Shown here piece after piece: positions 28,866 to 39,857 of a stretch of 64,000 nt of DNA. Origin of the DNA: Meiothermus ruber DSM 1279 (GTDB lineage: Bacteria > Deinococcota > Deinococci > Deinococcales > Thermaceae); NCBI RefSeq assembly GCF_000024425.1, contig NC_013946.1:1922001-1986000 (forward strand), written 5' to 3'. The number at the start of each line of letters is the position of its first letter. Positions within the stretch are counted from its first letter, which is position 1. The notes under the pieces are model-generated. The model did no database searches. It was not told the DNA's origin and saw nothing but the letters and a program-made list of their open reading frames with translations. The position numbers and the translations under genes are program-made.

Positions 28866-28886
28866 CTTGAGTGAACTTTGCTCAAG
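28866..28886 (+). promoter_or_regulatory. HAIR element (HspR operator) upstream of lon
   Basis: CTTGAGT-N7-GCTCAAG matches the HspR-associated inverted repeat consensus CTTGAGT-N7-ACTCAAG at 13 of 14 positions. It lies 145 bases upstream of the lon ATG. A second dyad, CGGTGA-AGCA-TCACCG, follows at 28914-28929. A -35-like TTGACC (28904) and -10-like TAGAAT (28932) and TATATA (28944) are present but not at standard spacing, so the exact lon promoter is not resolved. Confidence 0.75.
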
Positions 28887-29010
28887 TTCGCTAAGTGTAA
28901 GATTTGACCCTATCGGTGAAGCATCACCGTTTAGAATCTGAGTTATATATCGCTCCCATACCGCCGCGAGAGCGACGAATCATAGGCGGAACATAGGAGA
29001 TAGATACCAT

Positions 29011-31392
<2,382 letters not shown>

Positions 31393-31424
31393 CACCGCTT
31401 CCGCTTGAATCCTCCACCTTTAGT

Positions 31425-31454
31425 AAAAAAGCCCCCACCGGTGGGGGCTTTTTT
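31425..31454. terminator. Rho-independent terminator after lon (bidirectional)
   Basis: Perfect 15-bp palindrome: AAAAAAGCCCCCACC and its complement GGTGGGGGCTTTTTT. The GC-rich stem with A run before and T run after works in both directions, ending lon on the plus strand and the pnt operon on the minus strand. Confidence 0.95.
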
Positions 31455-31493
31455 GGGTTGTTCCAGCCAGAAAGCACCGCAGACAGGTTCTGC

Positions 31494-31760
31494 TCAAGAA
31501 CCCAGGGCCTTCCAGAAACGCTCCTGCAACCCGGGCTCCACGCGCAGCCCGCTGCCCTGCTTGCGGCGCACTCGAGGCCGCCCTTGCATGCCCTCGTCGG
31601 CCAGCAGGTGGGCCACCTCCTCCAGGGCCTGCCCTAAATCGCGCGTAGGGCGGTGGAAGGTCTCGCGCCGTAACCTGCCCAGGGCATCAAAGTACTCTAC
31701 CTGCACCGCCGCCCGGCCCTGCTCGAGCCAGACCAGCACCTGATCCAGCCGCGGCTTCAC
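31494..31760 (-). CDS. Hypothetical protein (88 residues) downstream of pntB
   Basis: Small soluble, basic protein read from a GTG at 31760, 10 bases after the pntB stop, so probably in the pnt operon. It begins MKPRLDQVLVWLEQGRAAVQ, has a heptad-like segment LGQALEEVAHLLADEG and a basic RPRVRRKQ stretch. No family recognised. A longer in-frame reading upstream would overlap pntB in another frame and is not credible. Confidence 0.6.
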   Translation of the reverse strand: MKPRLDQVLVWLEQGRAAVQVEYFDALGRLRRETFHRPTRDLGQALEEVAHLLADEGMQGRPRVRRKQGSGLRVEPGLQERFWKALGS

Positions 31761-31770
31761 AGCCCTTATC

Positions 31771-33129
31771 CTAAAGCTTCTTGAGCGACTGCACCAACTG
31801 CCCCAGCACACCCTGGGCATCGCCATACAGCATCCTGGTGTTGTCGGCGTAGAACAGCTCGTTTTCAACCCCGGCAAAACCTTTGCCCTGCCCGCGCTTG
31901 ATAACGATAGCATTCTTGGCCTTGTCTACCTCCAGAATCGGCATGCCATACAGGGGCGAGCCCTTGCGCCGAGCGGCCGGGTTGACCACGTCGTTGGCCC
32001 CAATCACCACCGCCACATCGGCCTGGGGGAACTCGGGGTTGATGTCTTCCAGGTCGTAGAGCTTTTCGTAAGCCACCCCGGCCTCAGCCAACAGCACGTT
32101 CATGTGGCCGGGCATGCGGCCCGCCACCGGGTGAATGGCGAACTTGACCTCCACCCCCTTGGCCTCGAGCACGTCTGCCAGCTCGCGCAGTTTGTGCTGG
32201 GCCTGGGCCACCGCCATCCCGTAGCCGGGCACGAAGATAACCTTGGAAGCGTAGGCCAGCATCACCGCGGCGTCCTCGAGGTCAATGGGCTTGAGGCTGC
32301 CCTTGACTTCGCCGCTGTCCTGCTCCACGCCAAAGCCGCCCACCAACACGCTCCAGAGACTGCGGTTCATGGCCTTGGCCATCAAGAGGGTGAGCAAGGT
32401 ACCGGCAGCCCCCACCACCGTACCCGCCACAATCAGCGCGGCGTTGCCAATGGCAAAGCCTTCAAAACCCACCGCCAGCCCGGTGAAGGCGTTGTAGAGG
32501 GAGATCACCACCGGCATATCCCCGCCCCCGATGGGCAAGGTCATCAATACCCCAAAAGCCAGAGCCAGCAGGAAGAAAACCAGAATAAGCGGCCCCGATT
32601 CCGTAAAGAGCACCAGCAGGGCCAGCAGCAAGGCCCCCACCCCCACCGCTGTGTTGACCAGCTTTTGGGTCGGGAACTGGATGGGCCGGCTCGACATCAG
32701 GCCCTGAAGCTTGGCAAAGGCAATCAGGCTGCCGGTAAAGGAGACCGAGCCGATCAAGGCCCCCAGGATGGCCAGGAGTTTGAGCCCCTGGGCCTCGCCG
32801 AACTCCCCGCGCAAAAGCTCAACCGCCGCGATGGCCCCGGCCGCTCCACCGCCCATGCCGTTGTAGATGGCTACCATCTGCGGCATATCGGTCATCTGCA
32901 CACGCTTGGCGGCAATCCAGGCCACCACCGTACCGATCACGATGGCCAGAATCATCAGACCCTGGTTGTGCAGGCCGGGTACAAAAAACGTCACCAATGT
33001 GGCCGCCACCATGGCCACCCCGGCCCAGACCACCCCGCTGCGGGCGGTGTTGGGCGAGGACATGCGCTTCAGTCCCAGAATGAACAGGAAGGCCGTGAGG
33101 AAGTAGATAAGCTGAACGAAGTTTTCCAT
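31771..33129 (-). CDS. pntB: NAD(P) transhydrogenase subunit beta
   Basis: 452-residue subunit of proton-translocating transhydrogenase: about nine membrane helices followed by the NADP(H)-binding dIII domain. The dIII fingerprint VIFVPGYGMAVAQAQHKL near residue 300 and VIGANDVVNPAA near 380 are clear. It links the NADH/NADP couple to the proton gradient. I take the ATG at 33129; an in-frame TTG 15 bases upstream is possible, and neither has a good ribosome site. Confidence 0.96.
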   Translation of the reverse strand: MENFVQLIYFLTAFLFILGLKRMSSPNTARSGVVWAGVAMVAATLVTFFVPGLHNQGLMILAIVIGTVVAWIAAKRVQMTDMPQMVAIYNGMGGGAAGAIAAVELLRGEFGEAQGLKLLAILGALIGSVSFTGSLIAFAKLQGLMSSRPIQFPTQKLVNTAVGVGALLLALLVLFTESGPLILVFFLLALAFGVLMTLPIGGGDMPVVISLYNAFTGLAVGFEGFAIGNAALIVAGTVVGAAGTLLTLLMAKAMNRSLWSVLVGGFGVEQDSGEVKGSLKPIDLEDAAVMLAYASKVIFVPGYGMAVAQAQHKLRELADVLEAKGVEVKFAIHPVAGRMPGHMNVLLAEAGVAYEKLYDLEDINPEFPQADVAVVIGANDVVNPAARRKGSPLYGMPILEVDKAKNAIVIKRGQGKGFAGVENELFYADNTRMLYGDAQGVLGQLVQSLKKL

Positions 33130-33183
33130 AACCGCGTCGCGCAAGCTGATAGCCGGGCAAGTCCAGGGCTATCGGCCTAAGAG

Positions 33184-33477
33184 CTACTGACCCCCCTTCG
33201 GCTTCCGCTCAAACATCTCCAGCATCCGCTCGGTTACAGCGTAGCCCCCCGCAGCGTTGGCCGCCCCCAGAATCACCCCAAAAAAGCCGATGGCCTGTTC
33301 CAAAGGGGTCTCGGCGTGGCCCAGCACCACCATGGCCCCCACCACCACAATCCCGTGGATGAAGTTGGAGCCGGACATCAGGGGGGTGTGCAGAATCACC
33401 GGCACCCGGCTGATCACTTCGTATCCGGTAAAAGCCGCCAACAAAAAGATATACAGCGCAGCCCAGGTTGAGTCCAT
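33184..33477 (-). CDS. pntAB: NAD(P) transhydrogenase subunit alpha, membrane part
   Basis: 97-residue protein of three membrane helices that corresponds to the C-terminal membrane part of E. coli PntA; split alpha subunits are normal in Thermus relatives. FTGYEVISRVPVILHTPLMSGSN near the N-terminus (two conserved blocks, GYEVISRVP and LHTPLMSGSN) identifies it. The ATG at 33477 overlaps the pntAA stop and has AGGAGGT upstream. A 54-base gap precedes pntB. Confidence 0.95.
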   Translation of the reverse strand: MDSTWAALYIFLLAAFTGYEVISRVPVILHTPLMSGSNFIHGIVVVGAMVVLGHAETPLEQAIGFFGVILGAANAAGGYAVTERMLEMFERKPKGGQ

Positions 33478-34604
33478 CACGCACCTCCTACCAGCGCCTT
33501 GGTGGGCGCATGGGTAATCTCACCTTGATGGGTTAAAAGAGCCCCCGCCAGAATCTCGTCGCTCCAGTCGGGCGCGAGCTGCCCGTCTTTGATGAGGAGC
33601 TTGGACAGGTTGTAAAGGTTTTTAGCGTACATCTCGCTGGCATGCACCGAGAGCGCGCTGGGCAGGTTCAGGGGCCCCACAATCTTCACGCCGTTTACCT
33701 CGAGGGTCTCCCCAGGCTTTGTGAGCTCGCAGTTGCCCCCCGACTCGGCAGCCAGATCCACGATGACGGCGCCAGGGCTCATGCCTTCCACCATGTCTTG
33801 GGTAATCAGGATGGGCGCCCTACGGCCCGGAATCTGGGCGGTGGTGATGACCGCGTCCATGCTGCCGACCTCTTTGGCCAGGGCCTCGTGCTGGATTTTC
33901 TTTTCCTCCTCGGTGAGCTCGCGGGCGTAGCCCCCCTCGCCCTCGGCGCTGATGGGCAGTTCAATGACCTTGGCCCCCAGCGACAAGGCCTGCTCGGCGG
34001 CGGCTTTGCGCACATCGTAGGCCCAGACGTTGGCCCCCAGGCGGCGCGCGGTGGCGATGGCCTGCAAGCCCGCCACCCCCACCCCCATCACCATCACTTT
34101 GGCCGGGCGGATGGTGCCGGCGGCGGTGGTCAGCATGGGGAAGAAGCGGCTGCTCTCGCGGGCCGCGATCAGGGCCGCCACATACCCCGCCACGGTGGCC
34201 TGGGAGGAGAGCACGTCCATGCTCTGGGCCCGGGTGATGCGGGGAACGAGTTCCATCGCCAGGGCGGAAAGCTGCCTCGAGGCCATGGCCTGCACCCGCG
34301 CCGGATCGCGGTGGGGGTACATCAGACCGGCCACTATGGCGCCGGGCTCGAGCCTCTCCAGATCGGCCGGTTCTAGAGGCTGTACGGTAAAGACCACCTG
34401 CGCTCCCTGGAAAAGCTGGTCGCGCGACACCACCTCGGCCCCTGCGTTGCGATACGCTTCATCGCTGAAATAGGCCTGGGCTCCAGCGCCGGCCTCGAGG
34501 CGCACCCTCCAGCCTTCTTTGTGCAAGCGGCCCACCACATCCGGGGTGAGCGCCACCCGACGTTCGCCTGAAGCAGTCTCTTTGGGCACTGCGATTAAGA
34601 CCAT
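33477..34604 (-). CDS. pntAA: NAD(P) transhydrogenase subunit alpha, NAD-binding part
   Basis: 375-residue soluble dI domain that binds NAD(H). The fold is shared with alanine dehydrogenase: VPKETASGERRVALTPDVV at the N-terminus, VMVMGVGVAGLQAIATARRLG near residue 170 for the dinucleotide, and the mobile RELTEEEKK loop. The ATG at 34604 has GGAGG 4 bases upstream. It is the first gene of pntAA-pntAB-pntB. Two GTATACC motifs lie in the divergent promoter region upstream. Confidence 0.96.
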   Translation of the reverse strand: MVLIAVPKETASGERRVALTPDVVGRLHKEGWRVRLEAGAGAQAYFSDEAYRNAGAEVVSRDQLFQGAQVVFTVQPLEPADLERLEPGAIVAGLMYPHRDPARVQAMASRQLSALAMELVPRITRAQSMDVLSSQATVAGYVAALIAARESSRFFPMLTTAAGTIRPAKVMVMGVGVAGLQAIATARRLGANVWAYDVRKAAAEQALSLGAKVIELPISAEGEGGYARELTEEEKKIQHEALAKEVGSMDAVITTAQIPGRRAPILITQDMVEGMSPGAVIVDLAAESGGNCELTKPGETLEVNGVKIVGPLNLPSALSVHASEMYAKNLYNLSKLLIKDGQLAPDWSDEILAGALLTHQGEITHAPTKALVGGA

Positions 34605-34689
34605 TGAACCTCCCGTAAACAACCTGCCACAGCTTGGTATACCATCTACGCAGGGAAGTATACCAGTGTGGGGCTCCTTCGCCCAAACA

Positions 34690-34718
34690 TTGACCCCGGC
34701 CATCCACCTCAATACAAT
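34690..34718 (+). promoter_or_regulatory. Promoter of the SDR / aldo-keto reductase genes
   Basis: TTGACC (34690-34695), 17-base spacer, TACAAT (34713-34718), five of six matches in each box, 26 bases upstream of the GTG start. The start of transcription would be near 34725. It diverges from the pnt operon. Confidence 0.75.
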
Positions 34719-34744
34719 CGCTGCTGTCTGGATAAGGAGCACCC

Positions 34745-35488
34745 GTGGATTTCCAGGGAAAAGCGGTGATCGTAACCGGAGGCGCCTCGGGCATGGGCGA
34801 GGCCACGGCCAGGGAGTTTGCCAGGGCCGGGGCCCACATAACGATTGTGGATCGCAACGAGGCGCGGGCCCGCCAGGTGGCCGCCGAGATCGGCGCCCAG
34901 GTACGGGTTGGGGATGTCAGCGAATCGGCCTTCTGCGACCGGGTGGTCGCCGATACCCTCGCCCAGCACGGACGGCTCGACGTGCTGGTCAACGCGGCCG
35001 GCATCATCGTGCGGGCCAGCGGCGAGGAGACCAGCGACGAGCAGTGGCAACGGGTCATGGCGGTGAACGTGAGCGGCACCTTTTTTATGTGCCGGGCCGC
35101 TATCCGGGCCATGAAGCCCCAGGGCCGCGGGGCCATCGTCAACTTTGGCTCAATCTGGGGCGACCTGGGGGCAGCAGGGGTGGCGGCCTACTGTGCAAGC
35201 AAGGGGGCCGTGCACAACCTGACCCGCGCCCTGGCCCTCGAGCACGCCAAAGACGGCCTCCGCATCAACGCGGTCTGCCCCGGCGAGGTCAACACCCCCA
35301 TGCTCCAGTCCGAACGCAAGGAACCCGTTACCCCCGAACTGCTGCAACGCCTGGCTGAGACCGTGCCCATGGGCCGCCTGGCCGACCCCGCCGAAATCGC
35401 CCAGGTGGTGCTGTTTCTGGCCTCCGACAAGGCCAGCTACATGACCGGCTCGCTGGTGCTGGTGGATGCGGGGTATGCCGCCCGATGA
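34745..35488 (+). CDS. SDR-family NAD(P)-dependent oxidoreductase
   Basis: 247-residue classical short-chain dehydrogenase/reductase. It shows the TGGASGMGEAT cofactor motif near residue 11, NAAG near 82, the catalytic YCASKG near 150 and the CPGEVNTPM segment near 182. The acidic residue after the second strand (VDRNE, near 36) suggests preference for NAD(H). The GTG at 34745 has GGAG 5 bases upstream. The substrate is not clear; it is followed by an aldo/keto reductase 32 bases downstream. Confidence 0.92.
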   Translation: MDFQGKAVIVTGGASGMGEATAREFARAGAHITIVDRNEARARQVAAEIGAQVRVGDVSESAFCDRVVADTLAQHGRLDVLVNAAGIIVRASGEETSDEQWQRVMAVNVSGTFFMCRAAIRAMKPQGRGAIVNFGSIWGDLGAAGVAAYCASKGAVHNLTRALALEHAKDGLRINAVCPGEVNTPMLQSERKEPVTPELLQRLAETVPMGRLADPAEIAQVVLFLASDKASYMTGSLVLVDAGYAAR

Positions 35489-35520
35489 ACACACCTGTTC
35501 TACCCTGAAGGGAGCCACCT

Positions 35521-36519
35521 ATGGAATACCGCCATCTGGGCCGAACCGGCGTTAAAGTAGCACCCTTGGCCCTGGGAACCGATAACATCCTGAACCCCAC
35601 CCCCGAGGCCGAGGCCAAAAAGATGATTCTGCGGGGCATTGAGGCCGGCATCAACCTGATTGATACCGCCAACAGCTATATGCGAGGCGAGGCCGAGCGG
35701 GTGATTGGAGAAACCCTTAAAGAAAGCGGCCTGCGCGACCAGGTGCTCATTGCCACCAAGGCCCACTACCCCACCGGCCCCGGCCCCAACGACCGGGGGA
35801 ACTCGAGGCTCCACCTCTTACGGGCCTGCGAAGACTCGCTCAAGCGCCTGCAAACCGACTATATCGACCTATACCAGCTTCATCGCCCGGTTTTCGACAT
35901 GCCCATCGACGAGACGCTCGCGGCCCTGACCGACCTGGTGCGGCAGGGCAAGGTGCGCTACATCGGCAGCTCCACCGCCCCGGCCTGGAAGGTGCTGGAG
36001 GGCATTCTGGTGAGCGAGCTGAAGGGCTATGTGCGCTTTGTCTCGGAGCAGCCGCCCTACAACCTGCTGGATCGGCGCATCGAGAACGAGCTGGTTCCCA
36101 TGGCCCAGGCCTACAACCTGGCCCTGCTGCCCTGGTCGCCGCTGGCCATGGGCATGCTGGCCGGACGCTACGCTGAGGACAACATCCGCCCCGAGGGTTC
36201 CCGCGCCCGCCTGCGGGGTGGGATTTACGCCGAGCGGGTCACGCCCAGAGCGGTGGAGGTGGGCAACCGCTTTGTCAAACTGGCCCGCGAGGCCGGTTAC
36301 GACCCCGCCCAACTGGCCCTTCTGTGGGTCAAAGACCAGCCCGGCATTACCGCACCCATCATCGGGCCCAAAAGCGTGGAGCAGCTCGAGCACCTACTAC
36401 CTGTACTGGACATGAAGCTCCCGGAAGACATCCGAATAGCCTGCGATGGGCTGGTTCCGCCCGGCAGCGCCGTGGCCAACTTTCATAACTCCGCCCCGTG
36501 GATGAAGATGCAGATTTGA
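35521..36519 (+). CDS. Aldo/keto reductase
   Basis: 332-residue TIM-barrel NADPH-dependent oxidoreductase. The catalytic set is Asp48 and Tyr53 in LIDTANSY, Lys79 in IATKAHYP and His near 120 in [11 protein letters not shown]. The C-terminal [16 protein letters not shown] binds the cofactor phosphate. The ATG has GGGAG 7 bases upstream. It appears to be transcribed with the SDR gene; the physiological substrate is unknown. Confidence 0.93.
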   Translation: MEYRHLGRTGVKVAPLALGTDNILNPTPEAEAKKMILRGIEAGINLIDTANSYMRGEAERVIGETLKESGLRDQVLIATKAHYPTGPGPNDRGNSRLHLLRACEDSLKRLQTDYIDLYQLHRPVFDMPIDETLAALTDLVRQGKVRYIGSSTAPAWKVLEGILVSELKGYVRFVSEQPPYNLLDRRIENELVPMAQAYNLALLPWSPLAMGMLAGRYAEDNIRPEGSRARLRGGIYAERVTPRAVEVGNRFVKLAREAGYDPAQLALLWVKDQPGITAPIIGPKSVEQLEHLLPVLDMKLPEDIRIACDGLVPPGSAVANFHNSAPWMKMQI

Positions 36520-36559
36520 AGCGGCTGGCTTACGCCTACCCTGTATAGTGTTTCCTGGT

Positions 36560-37981
36560 ATGGAAAAGGCAACAGAAGCCGTCAGCACCCCATCAAAAAC
36601 CATCATCAAGTTCGGCACCGACGGCTGGCGGGCCATTATTGGCGACCAATTCACCTTCGATAATGTGGCTCGCGTAGCCCAGGCCTACGCTGAATACCTC
36701 CTGGAGCACCAGGGCAAGAAAGTGGTGGTAGGCTACGATACCCGCTTTATGGCCCATCGCTTTGCTCAAAGAGCTGCCGAGGTTCTGGCCGCCAATGGGC
36801 TCGAGGTCTACCTTTCCAAATCGTACCTTCCTACCCCAGTGCTGTCTTTTGCCGTTAAGCACTTGCAGGCCGATGGCGGGGTCATGATTACGGCGAGCCA
36901 CAACCCGGCCGAGTATCTCGGATTCAAAATCAAGGGCAGCTACGGCGGTGCGGCCACCCCAGCACTGGTAGCCGAAGTGGAAAAGCACCTGGGGGCAGCG
37001 CCCAAAACAACCAGCGCAACCGTGCACAGCCTGGATGTGCGGAAAGCCTACTACGACTTTATCGCGCAGCAGCTAGACCTGGAGGCCCTGCGCAGCTACA
37101 CCGGGGTGATGTACCACGACAGCCTGGGCGGGGCGGGGGCGGGCTGGCTGGCCGGTTTTGTTAAGCACGCGGGGTTGCCGCTCGAGCTGCGTGAACTGCA
37201 CGCCGTGCCCGACCCCATGTTCTATGGTGTGAACCCCGAGCCCATCCCGCAAAACCTGTTCACCGTCATGACCGTGCTAAAGGCCGAGCAAGACCCTGTC
37301 TTTGCCGTGGTCAACGACGGGGACGCCGACCAGATCGGGGCCGTGCTGGCAGGCGGCATCCACTTCAACAGCCATCAAATCTTCGCGGTCTTGCTCAAAC
37401 ACCTGCACCGCAAAGGGCGCACCGGCCGGGTGGTCAAAACCTTCTCGACCTCCAAAGTGATAGATAAGCTCGCTCACCGGCTGGGTCTGGAGCTGCTGGT
37501 TACGCCCATCGGCTTTAAGTACATCACCGATGAGATGCTAAAAGGCGATGTGCTGATTGGGGGCGAGGAGTCGGGCGGTATTGGTGTGGCCGGGCATCTT
37601 CCCGAGCGCGACGGCCTCCTGAACGCGCTGTTGCTCCTGGAATCCGTTGTGCATACCGGGAAAAGCCTGGGAGAGCAGTTTGCCGAAATTGAGGTCGAGC
37701 TGGGTTTCAAACACGCCTATGACCGCATCGACTTACACCTACCCTCGATGGAGCAACTCAAGGAAGTCATGGCCAAGGTACAAACCCCAAAGCCCATTGC
37801 CGGTCAGCAGGTGAGCGGTACCGAGAGTCTGGACGGCATAAAGTGGCTTTTTGGTGATGCCGGTTGGCTGTTGTTCAGGGCCTCCGGTACCGAGCCTGTA
37901 TTGCGCATTTATTGCGAGGCCCAGGAAGAAAAAACTGTAAAAGCCGTTCTTGCCGAAGCCAAAAAACTGGTAGGTTTATAG
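36560..37981 (+). CDS. Phosphoglucomutase/phosphomannomutase family protein
   Basis: 473-residue alpha-D-phosphohexomutase interconverting hexose 1- and 6-phosphates. The four loops are present: the phosphoserine Ser113 in TASHNP, metal loop NDGDADQIG near 250, sugar loop GGEESGG near 330 and phosphate loop FRASGTEPVLRIY near 435. I start at the ATG at 36560; a GTG 12 bases upstream overlaps a TATAGT box. Which sugar it prefers cannot be told from sequence alone. Confidence 0.93.
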   Translation: MEKATEAVSTPSKTIIKFGTDGWRAIIGDQFTFDNVARVAQAYAEYLLEHQGKKVVVGYDTRFMAHRFAQRAAEVLAANGLEVYLSKSYLPTPVLSFAVKHLQADGGVMITASHNPAEYLGFKIKGSYGGAATPALVAEVEKHLGAAPKTTSATVHSLDVRKAYYDFIAQQLDLEALRSYTGVMYHDSLGGAGAGWLAGFVKHAGLPLELRELHAVPDPMFYGVNPEPIPQNLFTVMTVLKAEQDPVFAVVNDGDADQIGAVLAGGIHFNSHQIFAVLLKHLHRKGRTGRVVKTFSTSKVIDKLAHRLGLELLVTPIGFKYITDEMLKGDVLIGGEESGGIGVAGHLPERDGLLNALLLLESVVHTGKSLGEQFAEIEVELGFKHAYDRIDLHLPSMEQLKEVMAKVQTPKPIAGQQVSGTESLDGIKWLFGDAGWLLFRASGTEPVLRIYCEAQEEKTVKAVLAEAKKLVGL

Positions 37982-38152
37982 CCGATAAGCCATACCTACC
38001 CAAATTGGGAGTTTTTTGCAGTGCCGGCTGCCGCCAAAGCATCACCTTGGCTTTCTTTTATCGTCGGTTGGTGACATTCTTAGCTTGTGCAGTGTGGACA
38101 TGGATTTTCTCAGAAATTCGTGGGTTAATCTGAGCCCAGGGGTGGACAAGCT

Positions 38153-38728
38153 ATGATGCGGCTATTATTGCTATTTAGTCTGCTGGCAACTGCAGGATGG
38201 GGGCTGAGTGCTCAAGTGGTTGAGCGCCGGATTGATGCCCAGGGGGGGGCCCTAACGCTACCCGGCATTCAGGTTCTGATTCCACCCGGTGCCCTGGTTT
38301 CTTCGGTTCGATTCCGCCTCGAGCGCCTCCAGGCCGTCCCCACTTCCCCACCTCAAAACGAGGTTTTTTTTATCCAGACCCTACCCGAGCGCGAAGTGGT
38401 GGGCATCTACCGGTTTTCCTCCGGCACAACCAGCTTTCTCAAGCCCATCGAAGTTGAGCTACAGGTCAACCCGCCCTATCGTCCCAGCAGCCGTATCATC
38501 AAGAGCGTGGTTTACACCTGGGATGGGCAGGGTTACGTGAGCACCCAGGTGCCCAGCACCCGCGAGCGCCTGGTTATAACCCGGTTGAACATGGGCCTGG
38601 GGGCTGGCGCCGGGGGTTACCCGGCCGGTCTGGTGCTGGTGGTGTTGCGGGCCCCTGAGGAGAACCTGTGGCGCGAATGCCAGGCACGGGGAGGGCGCTG
38701 GACGGGCTCGAGCTGCGAGAAAAGATAA
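38153..38728 (+). CDS. Secreted protein with a ZU5-like N-terminal domain, function unknown
   Basis: 191-residue exported protein. The signal peptide covers about the first 20 residues (MMRLLLLFSLLATAGWGLSA). The mature start, IDAQGGALTLPGIQVLIPPGAL, resembles the ZU5 fold pattern of GGxLxLPxxxxxIPPGAL. A hydrophobic Gly-rich stretch and a two-cysteine tail (CQARGGRWTGSSC) end it. No catalytic motif is seen. The first or second of the adjacent ATG codons is the start, with AGGGG about 9 bases upstream. The 170 bases before it hold no other gene. Confidence 0.7.
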   Translation: MMRLLLLFSLLATAGWGLSAQVVERRIDAQGGALTLPGIQVLIPPGALVSSVRFRLERLQAVPTSPPQNEVFFIQTLPEREVVGIYRFSSGTTSFLKPIEVELQVNPPYRPSSRIIKSVVYTWDGQGYVSTQVPSTRERLVITRLNMGLGAGAGGYPAGLVLVVLRAPEENLWRECQARGGRWTGSSCEKR

Positions 38729-38785
38729 AAAAGACCCCCAGGCCCACAAACCATTCATCGACCCAGTGCCGTATGCTAAATTTGG

Positions 38786-39067
38786 ATGTCCCCATTCCTG
38801 GCTGTGGGCTTAGGTTTGTACGTGCTCAATTTGTTGGTGGGGCTGGCCGCGCAACTGCGGCTGGCCCACTTCGGCCTCTGGCATCACGCGCTTTACCTGG
38901 TGGTGCTGGTTAGTGCGGTGCTGGCCCTGGTGTTCACGCGCGAGTGGTGGTTGTTGCTAACCATCGCTTGCCTAGCCCTGTTTCCCAAGGCCCGCCCCCA
39001 CACCTGGCCCCATCCCACACTGGGTGCGGTGGGGTTGGTGGGATACTTGTTGTCAATCGGGGGTTGA
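38786..39067 (+). CDS. Small membrane protein (93 residues) heading the polyketide operon
   Basis: Three or four hydrophobic helices: [19 protein letters not shown], then a HFGLWHHAL turn, [29 protein letters not shown] and [10 protein letters not shown]. The [11 protein letters not shown] segment between helices is polar and His-rich. No family recognised. A TATGCT 8 bases before the ATG with no Shine-Dalgarno suggests a leaderless or near-leaderless transcript. The nitroreductase starts 1 base after its stop. Confidence 0.7.
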   Translation: MSPFLAVGLGLYVLNLLVGLAAQLRLAHFGLWHHALYLVVLVSAVLALVFTREWWLLLTIACLALFPKARPHTWPHPTLGAVGLVGYLLSIGG

Positions 39068-39068
39068 T

Positions 39069-39854
39069 GTGGAATTTCTAGAGGTAATCCGGAAGCGTAA
39101 AACCACCAATGGCCCCTTTCTGGACAGGCCCGTATCCAGGGAACACCAGCACCTGCTGATGGAGGCGGCCAGCCGGGCCCCCAGTCACTTCAACTCTCAA
39201 CCCTGGCGCTTTATTTTGATTGAGGACAGGGCCAAGCGGGAGAAAATCGCCGAGATTGGGGGGCGAACCATGCAACAGCTCATCGCCGATGGCCGGTTTT
39301 TTGAGCGCTACCGCCCTTACTTTCGCTTCAGCGAAAAGGAGATGGCCGAGCGGCGCGACGGGATTCTAATTGACCAGTTGCCGGGCCCCTTACGCCCTTT
39401 TACCCGCCAGGTCATGAGCCCCTCGGCCCTGGGGCTTTTGCGGGCCTTGCGGGTGCCGCAAATTCTGGGTGAGGACAACCGCAAGCTGGTTGCAAGCTCG
39501 CCTTTGTTGCTGGCAGCGCTGCTGGATAAGCAGGAGTACCGCCCGGGAGAACTCTCCGGATTTTACAGCGTGCTGGGGCTGGGCATGGCCATCGAGAACA
39601 TCTGGCTCACCACGGTGGAGCTGGGCATGGGCATTCAGTTTGTCTCCACACCCATGGAAATTCCCGAGGCCTGGGAGGAAATCAAGCGGCTGCTGGAAGT
39701 ACCTGAGCACCTGGAACTCATGGCCATCTACCGGCTGGGCTACCTGCCCCCCGATAACCCCCGACCCCGCATTGACTGGAAGTCCGACCAGCGCAAGCGC
39801 ATCTCGCAGTTTGTGTTTCGCGACTCCTGCGCCACCCCCGAAAGCGATACCTGA
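39069..39854 (+). CDS. Nitroreductase-family protein
   Basis: 261-residue FMN-dependent oxidoreductase of the nitroreductase fold. The FMN-binding N-terminal signature is [15 protein letters not shown] followed by [15 protein letters not shown] near residue 38-52; the [20 protein letters not shown] segment near 175 and [12 protein letters not shown] near 227 are typical. The GTG at 39069 overlaps the upstream stop region and has GGGG 6 bases before it. It sits directly before the type III polyketide synthase, so a redox step on the polyketide is possible. Confidence 0.88.
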   Translation: MEFLEVIRKRKTTNGPFLDRPVSREHQHLLMEAASRAPSHFNSQPWRFILIEDRAKREKIAEIGGRTMQQLIADGRFFERYRPYFRFSEKEMAERRDGILIDQLPGPLRPFTRQVMSPSALGLLRALRVPQILGEDNRKLVASSPLLLAALLDKQEYRPGELSGFYSVLGLGMAIENIWLTTVELGMGIQFVSTPMEIPEAWEEIKRLLEVPEHLELMAIYRLGYLPPDNPRPRIDWKSDQRKRISQFVFRDSCATPESDT

Positions 39855-39857
39855 GGT

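Noticed and set aside
28861-28890. CIRCE-type operator (HrcA) upstream of lon
   Set aside because: The arm sequence CTTGAGT with 7-base spacing fits HAIR rather than the TTAGCACTC arms of CIRCE.
37999-38017. Possible terminator after the phosphohexomutase gene (CCCAAATTGGG then T run)
   Set aside because: The stem can only be about 3 bp once a minimum loop is allowed; too weak to call despite the T run.
37864-38133. 89-codon frame overlapping the end of the phosphohexomutase gene
   Set aside because: Most of it is out-of-frame coding sequence of the mutase gene, and it has no ribosome site or family pattern.
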